Shown here piece by piece: positions 12,786 to 24,444 of a stretch of DNA of 64,000 nt; position 1 is the stretch's first letter; the number at the start of each line of letters is the position of its first letter. The notes under the pieces are model-generated. The model worked only from the letters and a program-made list of their open reading frames with translations. It was not told the origin of the DNA and did not search any database. The DNA is from Thozetella sp. PMI_491 (lineage: Eukaryota; Ascomycota; Sordariomycetes; Chaetosphaeriales; Chaetosphaeriaceae). The position numbers and the translations under genes were made by a program. The stretch is from assembly GCA_021432635.1 (NCBI GenBank), contig MU270069.1, positions 310,001 to 374,000 on the forward strand, in the 5' to 3' direction.

Positions 12786-15700
12786 ATGGCATTCAGCCTT
12801 GGGAACATCAATAATGCCCTCGGCGGCGGAAGTGCCAATGGGGAGGGAGGATTGACACAAGGCCCCGATCTTGAGGTGATCCAGACAGAGGTAAATCGCC
12901 TTCTCTTCTCTATCGCTAAGCTACGTCCCTTCTTTATTGCTAACGCAGTGCGCGCAGGGTCTGGGGTTCCTCGCACTCAACGGCGAGGCTAAAGTCCAAC
13001 TGACACCACGATGGTCGCCTCTTCCTGCCCCCACCGCATCGCTCATGAGCATCGCCGCTCGCCGAGGCCTTGTCGCTGCTGCTGGGCCGGACGGCATATA
13101 TGTGGCGACAACAGAGGCGGTGCGGAGCGCCTTCAAGTCCAAGCCCGCTGAGGACAGCGGGAGTGAGGTTCGCCCTTTTGAGCCCCAAGCGAAGGTCCCC
13201 CTCCAGATCCGTGTCTCCCAGCTGGCCTTCACGGCCGACGAGCAATATCTCATCGTGTGCGCCGAAGTTGGGGGCGGACTTGCGGTCTACCATGTCGACT
13301 CTCTCGCCCAAGGGTCAGCTAGTACCGTATTCGAGATCAGCACAAATGGAGAGGCTGTGCGGGCCCTCGTTCCCAACCCTGCCGCCACGCCCGACCTTGC
13401 TGGATACTGCGCAATCGTCACAGATAAAGGAAGCCTCCTGATGGCTAATTTGGGCGAGAAGCACCTGGTTACTGGAGCGGATGGGCCAGTCCTCCGCTCC
13501 CAGGTCAGCTGTGTCGCGTGGAGTACTAGAGGCAAGCAACTCGTCGCCGGCATGGCAGATGGCACCCTGCATCAGATGACGCCCGAGGGGGCCGATAAAG
13601 GCCGTATCCCTAAGCCGCCCAGCCTGGGAGACTTTCATGTATCTTCGGTCTCTTGGCTCGAGAACCACAAGTTCCTCGTGATCCACAACGTGACGAACGG
13701 CCAAGATCCGTCAGTTTTCCACCTCATCTCCAGAGAACAACCGCCAGGCGGCGCGGCACCCGTCTTCACTTTCCAGAAACTTGCCGACCCTGTTGAACCA
13801 TTTGGCTCGGACAAGGTCCCTCACCACACCGTGCTTCGGCTCAAAGACTTTGCTCCAAGCTTGCAGGATCTCCTGGTCGTGGCCTCTACCGCTACCGAGC
13901 TTATTGGATTGCTGACGAGGTCCAAAACGCCTTTGGCTAGCGACAAGCCTGCGGACAAAATTACTAATGTCTTCACGACCACCGAACTGGCTGACGATTC
14001 CAAGCGGGCCCAGCTTCCGATGAGCGAGGACTATATGGAGACATTTGCCATCGGAGCAGCGCTAGATTTGTCAAGCAAGGACAAGGTCGAGAAGCCGATA
14101 CCCTCGGACGAGATCGAGGAGTCTCCAGGGCCACTCCCAGGGCTTTGGGTTCTCAATAACGAGGGCGTTCTCTCCTCATGGTGGATAGTCTACAACGACT
14201 CCATCAGGGCGGGAACGACGTACGAGGGCATATCGGCTGTCAGCGGCCCAGCACCAGCACCGGCTCAACCTCCCGCAGTACCTGCCAGCTCGAGCTCTTC
14301 TGCATTCGGTGGTTCAAAGCCAACCACCTCTGCCTTTGGAGCCCCTGCGAGCAACCCATCACCGTTCGGTGCCCCTGCGAGCACTCCATCACCGTTCGGT
14401 GCCCCTGCAAGCACTCCATCACCGTTCGGTGCCCCTGCGAGCACCCCATCACCGTTTGGTGCCTCAGCGCAGACCACAAACTCTCCTTTCGGTGCTCCCT
14501 CTACTTCAACTCCGGCATTCGGCGGGGCTCCAGCGCTGGGGGCTAAGGCATCACCCTGGGCGACGCCCGCTGGAACAAGTTCACCATCCCCCTTTGGAAG
14601 CCTTGCTACCAAGCCAGCCGAAACATCAAGCCCAGCCTTCGGAGCTCCGAGTGCCTTTGGAAGTAAACCAACGCCACCTGCATTCGGCCAATCATCCTCG
14701 ATGGGCCTCGGGAACAAGACGTCCCCCTGGGCCTCCATGTCCACGTCAACGGGGCAATCAGCATTCGGACAATCAGGATTTGGGGGCTCAACCCCAGGCA
14801 ACGCATCTGCCGATTCCGGAAAGGTCTTCGGGAGCGGGGCAGCAACCGGTGGCTTTGCGAGCTTCGCAAACAAGGGCGGTTTCTCATCTCTCGGTGGCAA
14901 CTCTGAAGGAACGAACATTTTTGCTTCGAAATCCGGAGGTACCTTGGGCTCTAGCAGTCCATTCGGGGCGCCGAAGGTCAACGAAACTGCGTTCCCTTCG
15001 GTACCTAAGAATGAAAGTACCCCAGGGTTTGGCTCATCACCTTTCGTGCTCGGCACTACCTTCAAGGCCGACCCCAAGAACGCTGATGATAACGAGAAGC
15101 CGACGCCCGGCGGCGGTGGGTCCCTGTTCGGAGGAGGTTTTGGCCTCTCTCTGTCTGACACTCCCAAGCAGCCGCCAGCTGCTCCCGAGACAAAGGATGA
15201 AGACATGGACGCCCCGACCCCGGCGGAAGAGAAGCCAAAGTCAATTTTCAGCCTGAATTCGACCACGCCAACGACCACGCCGGCCGCGCCTAAGTTTGGC
15301 CTGCCTGCGACCTCGGGTCCTGCCACCACGACAAGCATCTTCGGGGCAAAGCCGGCAGCTGAGGGACCTACCAGCACGACGAACATCTTTGGGTCTAAAC
15401 CAGCAACCGATGGACCTACAAGCGCAACGAGCATCTTCGGGTCCAAGCCCTCAGGCCCCGAAGCAACAACAAACGTCTTTGGGTCGAAGCCTACAACATC
15501 TGGCCCGGGGTCTACATCCAACATCTTTGGATCCAATCCCGGATCCTCCAACCCGCCGGTGTCTTCGAGCATCTTTGCGAAGAACCCCACAACGTCCGAC
15601 TCGGCCTCCAAATCCAGTATTTTCGGCGCGAGTCCCGCTCGACCCTTCGGTGGTGCCACCAGCATATTCGGGACTCCTAAGCCCGCGGCTCCGGAGGCAC

Positions 15701-17775
15701 CAAAGACATCTATCTTCGGAACCCCCGAGGTCAAGGAAGAAGAGGAGGACAAGGAGAACATGGCTAACATTCCAGAGGCACCTCTCCCGCCGGAATCAAC
15801 TAGTAAGGCGACCTACCCGTTTGGGGAATCCTCCTCATCCTCTGGCTCCTCGTTCTCACCAGATACAGTCTCTAAGAAAGGATCGTTGGCCCCTAACGAC
15901 GCACCGCTCCCGCCGGATTTCCTGGGGAAGCCAAAGGCACCGCGGACCGAGGATGCTCCCCTCCCCCCGGATTTCCTCTCGAAGCCGAAGGAGAAGCCAG
16001 AGGCAGCCCCTCTTCCCCCGGACTTCATTTCGAAGCCCAAGGCTGACATGAAACTGAATCCGGCAGAAGCTGCCCCATTGCCGCCGGACTTCCTTGCCAA
16101 GAAACCAGCACAGGCTCCTCCACGCATCCCGCAAGTGCCAGACAGTCCCGAAGAAGATGACTTGTCTGAGGACGATCTGTCCGAGGATGAGGCCTCGGGC
16201 TCGGAAGAAGGGGACGACGCCGAAGCCGGTAGTGAAGGCAGTGGTATCGATGTGGCCAAAGACCTCAGCCCTCGCGGGACTGCTCTTACATCTCAGACAC
16301 CAGGTTTCACTCCGCAGAGTTCGTTTGACATGGCAGGGAGTGCTTTTTCAACCATCTCCCGGACCGAGATTCAGCAGCCATCGCGGTCGCTCTTCGGGGA
16401 AGTACGGCAACAAGCACCTCCGTTGTTTCCCAAGCATGTTCCCCAGAGTCCCCGGTCTCCCAGTCCCGTACGCGGACCCGGCGGCCGACCGAATTCTCTA
16501 AGGTTTAGCGAGACGCAGCGTTCGGTTAGTGCCCCGGGCATGGCGTCTCACATATTGGGCTCGAAGCCCCAGCAGCAACAAACCAAGTTCGGATTTTCCG
16601 GCGTGGGCAGCAGACCTGTCCCGGCTGTCGACCCTAACGTGGCAGAACAGCGCAGATCGGCTGCGAGGAGGGAGGCCGAGACCCAGCCCCTCCAGGACCC
16701 CGAGGACGAAGGCATCCAGCAAATCCTACAGTCAGAGATTGAGCCTACGCTACGCATGGACGAGTTCTTAGCCGTTGACTCGAAACTTGAGGCCATCAAG
16801 AGCGCCGGCCAGAACCAGATCCCGGATGCGTGCGAGGCCTTATGGCGAGATGTCAACCGCATGATCGATCGCCTCGGTCTTAATTCAAGGTCGCTCCAGG
16901 CTTTCATCCTGGGACACACCACCCAGTTCAAGAGAGGCGGACGGACGAAGGAGGATCTGGAGCATCCTGACGAGTGGGTCCTGGTGGAAGCGGAAGAACT
17001 CAGCATGGTCGTCGAGAGCGAGCTCGCGCAAGACCTCGAGGAGGCGCGTGTGAAGGACATTGAGGCCACGGAAGCGGCCATCCATAGCATTGGCCGCGAC
17101 CTGACTAAGCTTCGGGCCAAGGAGGAGGACATGCGCAAGATCATTATGGCGCACGTCGATCCCGACCAGGTCGCCGTGACCAAGTCGCTACCCCTGAGTG
17201 CGGAACAGGCGGCGCAGCAGAACGAGCTCCGCCGAGCTTACGCCAGTTTCTCCAAGCTCCTTGCCGAGGCCGAGGAGTCTCTGACGCTCCTCAAGGCCAA
17301 GATGGTCGCCGCTGGCGGCCCGTCGGGCAAGACGCAGGTCCCCACCGTCGATGCTGTCATCCGCACCATCAACAAGATGACCAGCATGGCGGAGAAGCGG
17401 AGTGGCGACATCGACGTGCTCGAAAGCCACATGCGTCGCATACGCCTCACCCCAGCCGCCTTGCGTGCCAGCACCCAAAGCCCTGGCCCGCGCAGCCGTG
17501 AAGGCTCACCCTTCATCGGCAGCGCCAGCGTCAACTCACCGCACCGGCGGTCTCTGCTCATGTCACCTGAGCGGATGCGGGACTCCCTCTCGTCCCCGGT
17601 CGGGCCACGCGGGGCAGCGACGCCGCCTCACAAGAAGATGAGCATGTACAGCGAGGAAGAGAAGAAGGTAGTGAGGACGAAGCTTGCGAAACGAAAGGAT
17701 ATGTTTCAACTTTTGCGGGATCGCCTGGAGAAGGCAGGGCCAAATGTCTCACGTCTTGGAGACGACGATGCATGA
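12786..17775 (+). CDS. nup159: FG-nucleoporin Nup159 (cytoplasmic filament, Nup214 homologue)
   Basis: Two exons, 12786-12890 and 12958-17775, give 1640 residues. The nearer AG at 12948 would add three residues but sits only a few bases from the branch point, so 12957 was taken as the acceptor. Domain order follows Nup159. A beta-propeller (about residues 30-430) binds the DEAD-box helicase Dbp5. FG repeats run from about 480 to 940. A run of A-P-L-P-P-D-F modules (about 1000-1085) is followed by an acidic stretch (about 1100-1130). A helical coiled-coil region (about 1315-1535) should dock on Nup82 and Nsp1. Within the FG part, FGAPAS(T/N)PSP is repeated four times almost identically in DNA. 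The protein acts at the cytoplasmic face of the pore in mRNP export. It is longer than yeast Nup159, mostly through the FG and PLPPDF parts. Confidence 0.92.
14336..14460 (+). repeat. 30-bp tandem repeats coding for FGAPAS-x-PSP
   Basis: Four consecutive 30-base units encode F-G-A-P-A-S-(N/T)-P-S-P. They differ from each other at only one or two bases, whereas the surrounding FG repeats have diverged, so this block looks like a recent expansion by slippage or unequal exchange. Confidence 0.9.
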
Positions 17776-18835
17776 AGGGCACGAGTTGGCGCATGGGCAG
17801 AATACAAGCCGGCAGAGCAAGCAGTCTAGGAGAGATGCGAAGGCTTTGGGGCCCTAATCAGTTTTGCTATCATCGTGGACGAACAGGGACAGTGGAAGAG
17901 AATATGGGAAGGTCGACTTCGCTACGCATCGATATGGGGTCTGTATGAAGCGGAGGGTAGGGAAACAAGAGACAGCAGGCTCCGTTGGGAGCCTGCGCTG
18001 TGCAATAGATATAGCAAATACATGAAGATAGCCACATATTGGGCAGAGCTCTCCACGCGTGAAAACCGGGCCCCATTCTAGGTTTTAGGTTCTCTGAGAT
18101 GCAGGCATTACTTACAAGTCTTTAGGAGTCTAAGGTAGCTTACCTTACTTGCACCCCAGCAGTGAGGGAATATCTGGAACAGAGGGGCATGGCCAATAGC
18201 GTTGAGAGGTAGACTGTCTCTCCTTCTTTAACCTGTGAGAGAAACCTAACATGTAGTTATGACGTCACAAGCCGTCGGGTCACTGCAAATAGTGGGCGCG
18301 AGGTATAGCTTTTGTCCCGTCGGCGCCAGGAGAGACTGGTCACGAATAGTGGCAGAGTCATCAGAAAATCTCTGATGCAAAACGGATGAGCTCGCACGGG
18401 TGTCGGTGAAGCTACGGCGGGCCAACTGTCGGCTAATCAGTCGGCAGGGTTACGGTTGCTTGCCCATTTCGATTCCCTTATGGGCCTTTAGGTGCCGGCA
18501 AGCGACCTCTCCCCTTTGGCCAGGCGAACGAGGCCGGGCCTTGGTTGGCGTTTGATGGTCTCGTGCTTGACTTCGCTTTTGGGGGGGTGGGGGGCCACTA
18601 CGGCGAGACATGACCAGCCTAGGCCAGAACCACTGTTAAGTAGAGAGACCAGAGCTACCCCGCATCCCCCCCCCCCCCCCCGGTCCCTTCTCCCACTTCT
18701 CCTTCTACTTGAGGTGAAACTTAGCTTGATCTTGAAGCCAGCTGGGTTCTGACAAACATCAGCAGCCTTTGGGTGTGCTCGTCGTGTCACCTCCCCATCG
18801 ATCGCACCCGGGCGTTCTCTCTCACACAGCCGCAA
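17776..18835. other. 3' flank of nup159 and promoter of pyroglutamyl peptidase gene
   Basis: A 1.06 kb spacer between two plus-strand genes. It contains a perfect 9-bp hairpin at 17975-17996 (GCAGGCTCC, loop GTTG, GGAGCCTGC) in the presumed 3' UTR of nup159, and a C run near 18667-18681. No gene was recognised. Confidence 0.5.
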
Positions 18836-19507
18836 ATGGGTTCAACAGCAGACGACACCGCTCGACGGGAGCTGACCGTCCTTGTGACAGGGTTCGGTGT
18901 AAGTCGCAGTGCGCCCTCGTGGCAGAAGGCTAGGGGATCAGCGCGAGACTGGCTCGGCGCAGGACGTGGCTCGCTGACCGACTCCAGCCCTTCAAGAAGG
19001 AGTTCCCCTTGAACCCATCCTGGGCCATCGCGGAGCAGCTCCCTGAGTATCTCCCGTCCGTTCGGGCCAAAGGCCCGCATGCTTCCTCTGCCCCGCGGCT
19101 CCCACCCGTGCGGATCCTCGTGCACCCGGAGCCCATCCGGGTGAACTACATGACAGTCCGGGAGCTGGTGCCCACCCTCTGGGACCTCGAGGGGAAGCGT
19201 GGCCAGCCCAAGATCGACATTGCCGTCCACATCGGCATGGCTGGGCCCGAGCTGGAGTGGCAGCTCGAGCGACGGGGCCACCGGGACGGCTATGCGCTCA
19301 AGGACGTCGACGGCGAGTTCCTGCGGGACCAGAACCGCAAGCTCAAGGAGGGCAAAAACTGGGTGTGGGACGGCGTGCCGGCCGAGTTGCTGACCGACGT
19401 GAATGTCGAGGACGTGTTTGCACGGTGGAAGAAGTATAGCCCGGTAGGTGACTTGCACGAGCACTCTTCACCGCTGCCACGTGCATCCTGTAGCGAAAGA
19501 GGGGCCG

Positions 19508-19541
<34 letters not shown>

Positions 19542-19789
19542 GCTAACCGAACCCTTTTGTGGGCGAGCAGGACGACTTGGACATCAAGATCTCGGAGGAC
19601 GCCGGCCGTTTCTTGTGCGACTTCATCTACTTCTCCAGCCTGGCACACCTGTACAAGGCAGAGCAGAAGCGCAACGTCGTCTTTTTGCACGTGCCCGCAA
19701 ACGTCGAGCCCGAGAACATCGCTCGGGGCAAGGATCTGGTGCTCCAGCTGATTCGGTCTCTCGCAGAGAGCGAGGTAAGGAGGCAATAA
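18836..19789 (+). CDS. Pyroglutamyl-peptidase I (peptidase family C15)
   Basis: Three exons, 18836-18898, 18988-19443 and 19571-19789, give 245 residues. The enzyme removes N-terminal pyroglutamate from peptides and should be cytosolic, as no signal peptide is present. The opening strand LTVLVTGFGPFKKEFPLNPSW carries the family GFGPF motif. The catalytic triad can be placed by family pattern: Glu115 in WQLERRGHRDGY, Cys189 in GRFLCDFIYF, and His213 in NVVFLHVP. Both introns are needed: the first joins VTGFG to PFKKE, the second separates the Glu part from the Cys/His part. The second intron contains a 28-base AG tract. The last exon reads through a possible donor (GAG-GTAAGG at 19775) to a stop; a further tiny exon cannot be excluded. 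Confidence 0.9.
19510..19537. repeat. (AG)n dinucleotide tract inside intron 2 of the C15 peptidase gene
   Basis: An uninterrupted alternating G/A tract of 28 bases lies between the donor at 19444 and the acceptor ending at 19570, about 30 bases upstream of the acceptor. On the coding strand it is purine-rich rather than the usual pyrimidine tract. Confidence 0.95.
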
Positions 19790-20405
19790 GGGAGCAATAA
19801 GGGAGCAAAGCCATGCCATCCCAACTCCTACTGTTGCTAAGGGTCAAGGCTTGAGATGCGCGTCATGTTCCACTTTTATACATATACACGCGACACGATA
19901 AGGATGCAGCCATGGTTTTGACGACTCTTTTTTTTATTTCTTTTTTGTTCTGGATAGCCAACATAGTGAAGAAGTTTTTGGATGATCATGAGGAGTGTCC
20001 AAGCTGGACACCCTCTTGAGACATTTGCCATAGCGCTACTTTACCGAGAAAACCGGCTGTAGCTTGCCTTTCTTTCCGCTCGACTTTCCATCCCGCCATG
20101 TCCTTTCCTCTGGTGCCCTCCGCTGCAGTCGGAGCGGCTCGAGCTTCGACCAGCCAGGATCGTGGTGTACACACACCAGGGAGCTTCCGCACGAACATGG
20201 TTCAATCCATGGTCGGCCCCATTCTCGGCGGACCGCCACGTAATTGCCGAGCATTATTGCTGTCGGCAGACGTGGGTCAACGCCTATGCCGGGGGCCGTG
20301 GTGACCTTCTAATGGCCGCCGTGTACCGGCCGAGACGGCTTGTGCCGACCCAAGGCGCCGCATTTGGTTGATGAAACAGGAAACTTTGCCCAGGCGGGCC
20401 GTCTC
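19790..20405. other. Convergent spacer, nothing recognised
   Basis: A 0.6 kb 3'-to-3' spacer between the peptidase and the BTB gene. T-rich runs near 19928-19945 may belong to 3' processing. No gene was recognised. Confidence 0.5.
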
Positions 20406-21493
20406 TCAAATGAAGTTGAGATATGAGACACCTGTCCTGCGCTCCGAGACGGGCGACAAGATGCCGCGGTCCGTATCAGAGTCGTCCGACTCCATCTCCT
20501 CCTTGGCCCTCATCCAGGGCGACGGCCGCAGCGGTGAGTGGACCTGCGAGAGGGGGCAGGCGCCTTCCCCGACGGTGGAGCGATGGCTGTGGAAGGAGCA
20601 CTGGCGGAAGCCAAAGAAGCGTTCCTCGTTCCGGAGCTTGTTCTCGGGTAGGCGGAGCTGGGGGTTCTTGACCATGATGTTGGCCTTGCTCTCGATCAAC
20701 TTTATGAGGTGGATGTTGTAGTCGTCGACGAAGTCGGCGTACGTGTCGAACAGTCGCTGGAACTGGGCGTCGGTAGCCTGGGCCTCCCCACCGTACAGCT
20801 GCCAGGTCACCATGGCCACGGCCCACTTGCGCAGACGGAAGGCCTGGTCCGGCTCGCAGCCGGCGTAGAGGAATTTGATGAGGCGCGGCGTCACCTGCCA
20901 GTCGAGGCGGAGGTACATGTCCTGGATGGCGTCCATGGCGGCATCCTGCAGGGCAGGGAGCTCGACAAGAGCGGCGAATAGGTGCAGGCGCACCAGGTTC
21001 CATTGCAGCGACTGGCGGCAAGTGTCGGTCTGCAGGTTGGGATAGGGGGTGAAGTGAGCATGAGGGGTCACGCTCTGGATAGCCTCGTCGATGAAGGTCT
21101 TGAAGGCGCGGCGGCGGTAGAGCCAGAGCATGAACAGCTCAAACATCTCGGGGTTTTCCTTCTCCAGCCATAGCTGCTGCTCCCGGGGGGACGAGAGGGC
21201 GAGCCCGGCGGGGGTGGCCTCGAGGCGCTCGCGGAAGTAAGGGCTCGCCGTGCACAGGAGCTTCTTGTGCACACTGAACTCCTGCTTCTGGGGCCCGACG
21301 ACCACCTTGACGACCTCGGAGCCCAAGAGCCTGGTTTGGAGGACTGCATTAGCACCTTTGCCGTTTCGATCTTGGCACGCAGGCAAGGCATCGTCGTCGA
21401 AGGAGGGGGGGAAGAGAGGAGAGAAGGGGGAAAGGGGAGAGTATATTGGACGACTTACGAGCCGGGCAGGCCTTTCCTTGCTTCCCACTTCAT
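20406..21493 (-). CDS. BTB/POZ domain protein
   Basis: Two exons on the minus strand, 21493-21459 and 21330-20406, give 319 residues. The small first exon (MKWEARKGLPGS) was chosen because its donor (GTAAGT) and the acceptor after a GCTAAT branch join in frame directly onto the domain; a longer single-exon reading from 21488 would put low-complexity sequence before it. The BTB fold is clear: VVKVVVGPQKQEFSVHKKLL, then CTASPYFRERL, and ENPEMFELFMLWLYRRR. C-terminal to it is a helical region typical of fungal BTB-only proteins, ending in an acidic Ser/Asp cluster (MESDDSDTDRG). Such proteins often act as Cullin-3 adaptors or scaffolds, but the partner is unknown here. Confidence 0.85.
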
Positions 21494-24444
21494 TTTCGTC
21501 GGCTCAGAATTATTGGGGGTGGTCTGCTTCCAGAAGCGATCAGAAGATTAAAGCTTGATTACAGGATCAATTAGGTCTTCCAGAGACGCAGAGAATGGAA
21601 ACGATCAGGTCGAGAACCACGTCACGATGGGGCAGCTGCTCAGGGCGAAAGCTCATGTTTAAACATGATAGTCACCCCATGCACCGCTGCAGCTCCCTCT
21701 TAGTCGCTGCTCCTTGTCGTTGCCCGTCAACCCCCTTTCCTTGTCTCACCCAGGGGGGGGAGGCGCTGGGGGACGCTGATGGGTGGTGGTGCCGGGGGGT
21801 GCGGCTCCGGGTGCAAGGGCTCGGTGCAATGGTCGATCACCCCAAGTGGGCCACGCTCGCCGCTGCCCCTGAAGTCATCTCGACTCTGCTCGACTGCGGT
21901 GTTTCGTTTCGGGGGTGCGTCCCCCTCCGAGCGCCCTTTTGTGGGCACAGTTGGGGGCAAGCGAGGCGGCCGGGGTGGCCCAAGCTCTCTTGCCCTGCCC
22001 TGCGCGGTGCAGCTCCCCCTGCTCTGGTCGAAGCTCGGACCAGCCAGCTCAGACGCAGCCCTGCTTGGCTTAGAGCAGAGTTGGGGCAGACAGCTGAAGA
22101 TTTGGCCTGCACCCTCGTCGTTCCCACCGCTTCAGTGCTTCAGGTCGCGCCCCTGGATCACACCTTGCAGAGCACAGCATCCTCAACATCCTTACCTAGC
22201 CCCCCCCCACCTTCTTCGCCCGCCGACTGTGTGCTATGTAGCATTGCCTCAGTTTCAGTCCCGACCCTGCAGTTAGGATTTAATCACAATCGCGCCCGCT
22301 CGTTCGCCTGCCTTCGATCGCGTCGCGCTCGTGATGTTCTTTCCTTTCTTGGCTCTAGCTATTGCTTTTCCCCTCCAGACCGAGGACTAGGAGGGGAGAA
22401 TGATGGCTTCATCGTCGTCTATACTTTGGCTAGTAGGCATGCCAAACGACCTAGTCCTGGCGTTCCCCCTCCTTGTCCCCTTTTACCCCGTCTCCTGACC
22501 TTTTTTTTTTTTTCCAACCAAGAGGGAAAGCCGTTCACCAAGCCTCTCTTCCGTGAAACAATAGCTCGAATTGTTTCGTCAAGTGCCTCCCTCAGAGGGA
22601 CGGGAAGCGACTGGCTTTCCCGGGCCAATCACCGGGCAGTGCCACCTGCAGTAGGTACCCATCCTCTCGGGAAGCACTATACGGCAGACACAAGAAAGCC
22701 AAGGGCAGCGTGCTAAGATTTTCTCTTTATTCGATGCACGAGTTGCAAACTCCCCTTCCCCTCCCGCCTCGTATCGGCCCGCTTAGTCCGGCTTGAAGCC
22801 TTTATCACGACACAACCTCTTTCTGTCCAAGTTTCTATGTAGGTTGCCGACGCCTCATAATAGGGGGAGCAGCTGGGCCACCGACGGCGGTTCGTACTAC
22901 GTAGTCCCCCTCACCACCGTCGCCACTCGCCCTCCCCGTTGGTGTTTCGAGCTCCAATGTATGCTATCGTCTCATGTGAGGATTTCCGTCCAGGATACCG
23001 ACGACCCCCGGGTTGATCCTGTTCGCCAAGGAATTCGACAGCAGGTCGGATGAACTCGAAACCACCTTTCAGGTGGCGGTGGCTCGCTCCCTCCCCCCGC
23101 CCCTCCCCCGGGGGCGATCTTGGTTGTGGAGACTTCAGAGTTGCGCAATCGGCGGTGCGTTGGAATTGTTTGTCATCTCGATATCGTCGGCCGCCTGACG
23201 ATTATAGACCTTATCGGCGGTGTTGTGGTCTAAAACAACATAGTGCTGTATTTCGTAATAGCCAGTGGAGTGGCCACCAGAGTGCGTGCTGTGTGGCCCC
23301 GGGTTGGAAATGGAGTGGCCTGCATACAGATGGCCAAGGCCGAGCAGATGCTGGCCTGTGTGATGGCGTCATGGTGGGGAGAGGAAGGGTATCTACGGTA
23401 TCTCTCTACTCCAGGCGGGCGGTGTGTCTATTATCCGTGCGAGGGAGGGTCATGGCTCGAAAAGCTGTCAGTAGAGTAAATGTGAAACTCCAGTTGGTTG
23501 CGGTGCTTACCCAATGCCCAACAAAGACTTTTTTACAGCGTGTCGCACTAAGTGTGTCCTATTCTTTTAGTTTTGAGTAATGGCCTCTGGCCGCGGCGGG
23601 GATTGATTGGGGTTTCCCCAGTCGCGGGAGAGGACTTTGGATTAGTAAAAAGCCGTTTCTAGGGGCATAGCATATCATACCACAACGTGCTGTTAGCACA
23701 AAGCATGGACATCCGGAGTACTCCGTATTCCGTAGGCTCGCAGAAATTGTCCCATTTTCGGAAGGCTCAGGCTTATACATTTTGCACAGTCAGCCAAGTC
23801 ATGTCCCCGCAATTCCGAGGGTCTTGCGAGACTCGTAGTCCATTTCTCTCGGCGCTTGGCCTTTTCAAGGCGCTGCGGCCTGACCCCAAAGAAGCAGAGA
23901 AGAGTCGAGAGCCGAGTGAAGAAGCCCCCGGGCGGCTTCCGGCTTCCGGCGGGGGCTCGGTATCTCGGCGGTTGCTTGCGGCGGGGCCTCTTGCGTCTTC
24001 AGACCCACTGCTGATTGGGGAATCGAATACACACAGCGCCCGTAAAGGACGGTTGGACTATACAAGATTAGGCACTGGTGCGGGTCAACATTCCCCCTCC
24101 TTTTGTCCCAGTCTTGTTGATGTGGTATTAATCATCAACTCGTGTCGACCACAACCGGCCGGCGTCATTGCAAGCCGTTCTGCAGGAGAATAGTTTTTTT
24201 TACTTTGCCTTGTTTTTTTTTTCATGGAACCGTCGAGAGATCTCCACCTTCCTATGCTCGAGTAAAGAAAGCGCTGTTATAAATGCTCTTTCCCGGCGCC
24301 GCCTACATCAACATCGCTTCTTCTTGTACGACACACTCCGTCCGTTTGGCATCGATCGAGAACAACGAGATCCTCCAGTAAGAGAAAATCCACAGAAGCA
24401 ACCTCTTGAGAGCCTCGCAAACACCTGTTTATCCGGAACCGGCC
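21494..24444. other. Large divergent spacer upstream of BTB and ene-reductase genes
   Basis: About 2.95 kb with both promoters and no supportable gene. The 373-codon frame at 21595-22716 is low in complexity, has no recognisable domain and overlaps other open frames. A 13-base T run lies near 22501. A cryptic spliced gene or non-coding transcript cannot be ruled out. Confidence 0.45.

Noticed and set aside
14265-15770. 501-codon open frame antisense to nup159
   Set aside because: It mirrors the FG-repeat coding sequence; its Gly/Pro/Asn-rich repetitive translation is a shadow of the strongly supported plus-strand gene.
21595-22716. 373-codon open frame on the plus strand
   Set aside because: Low-complexity Pro/Ser/Arg composition, no domain, overlapping frames of similar length on both strands, and promoter-like base composition.
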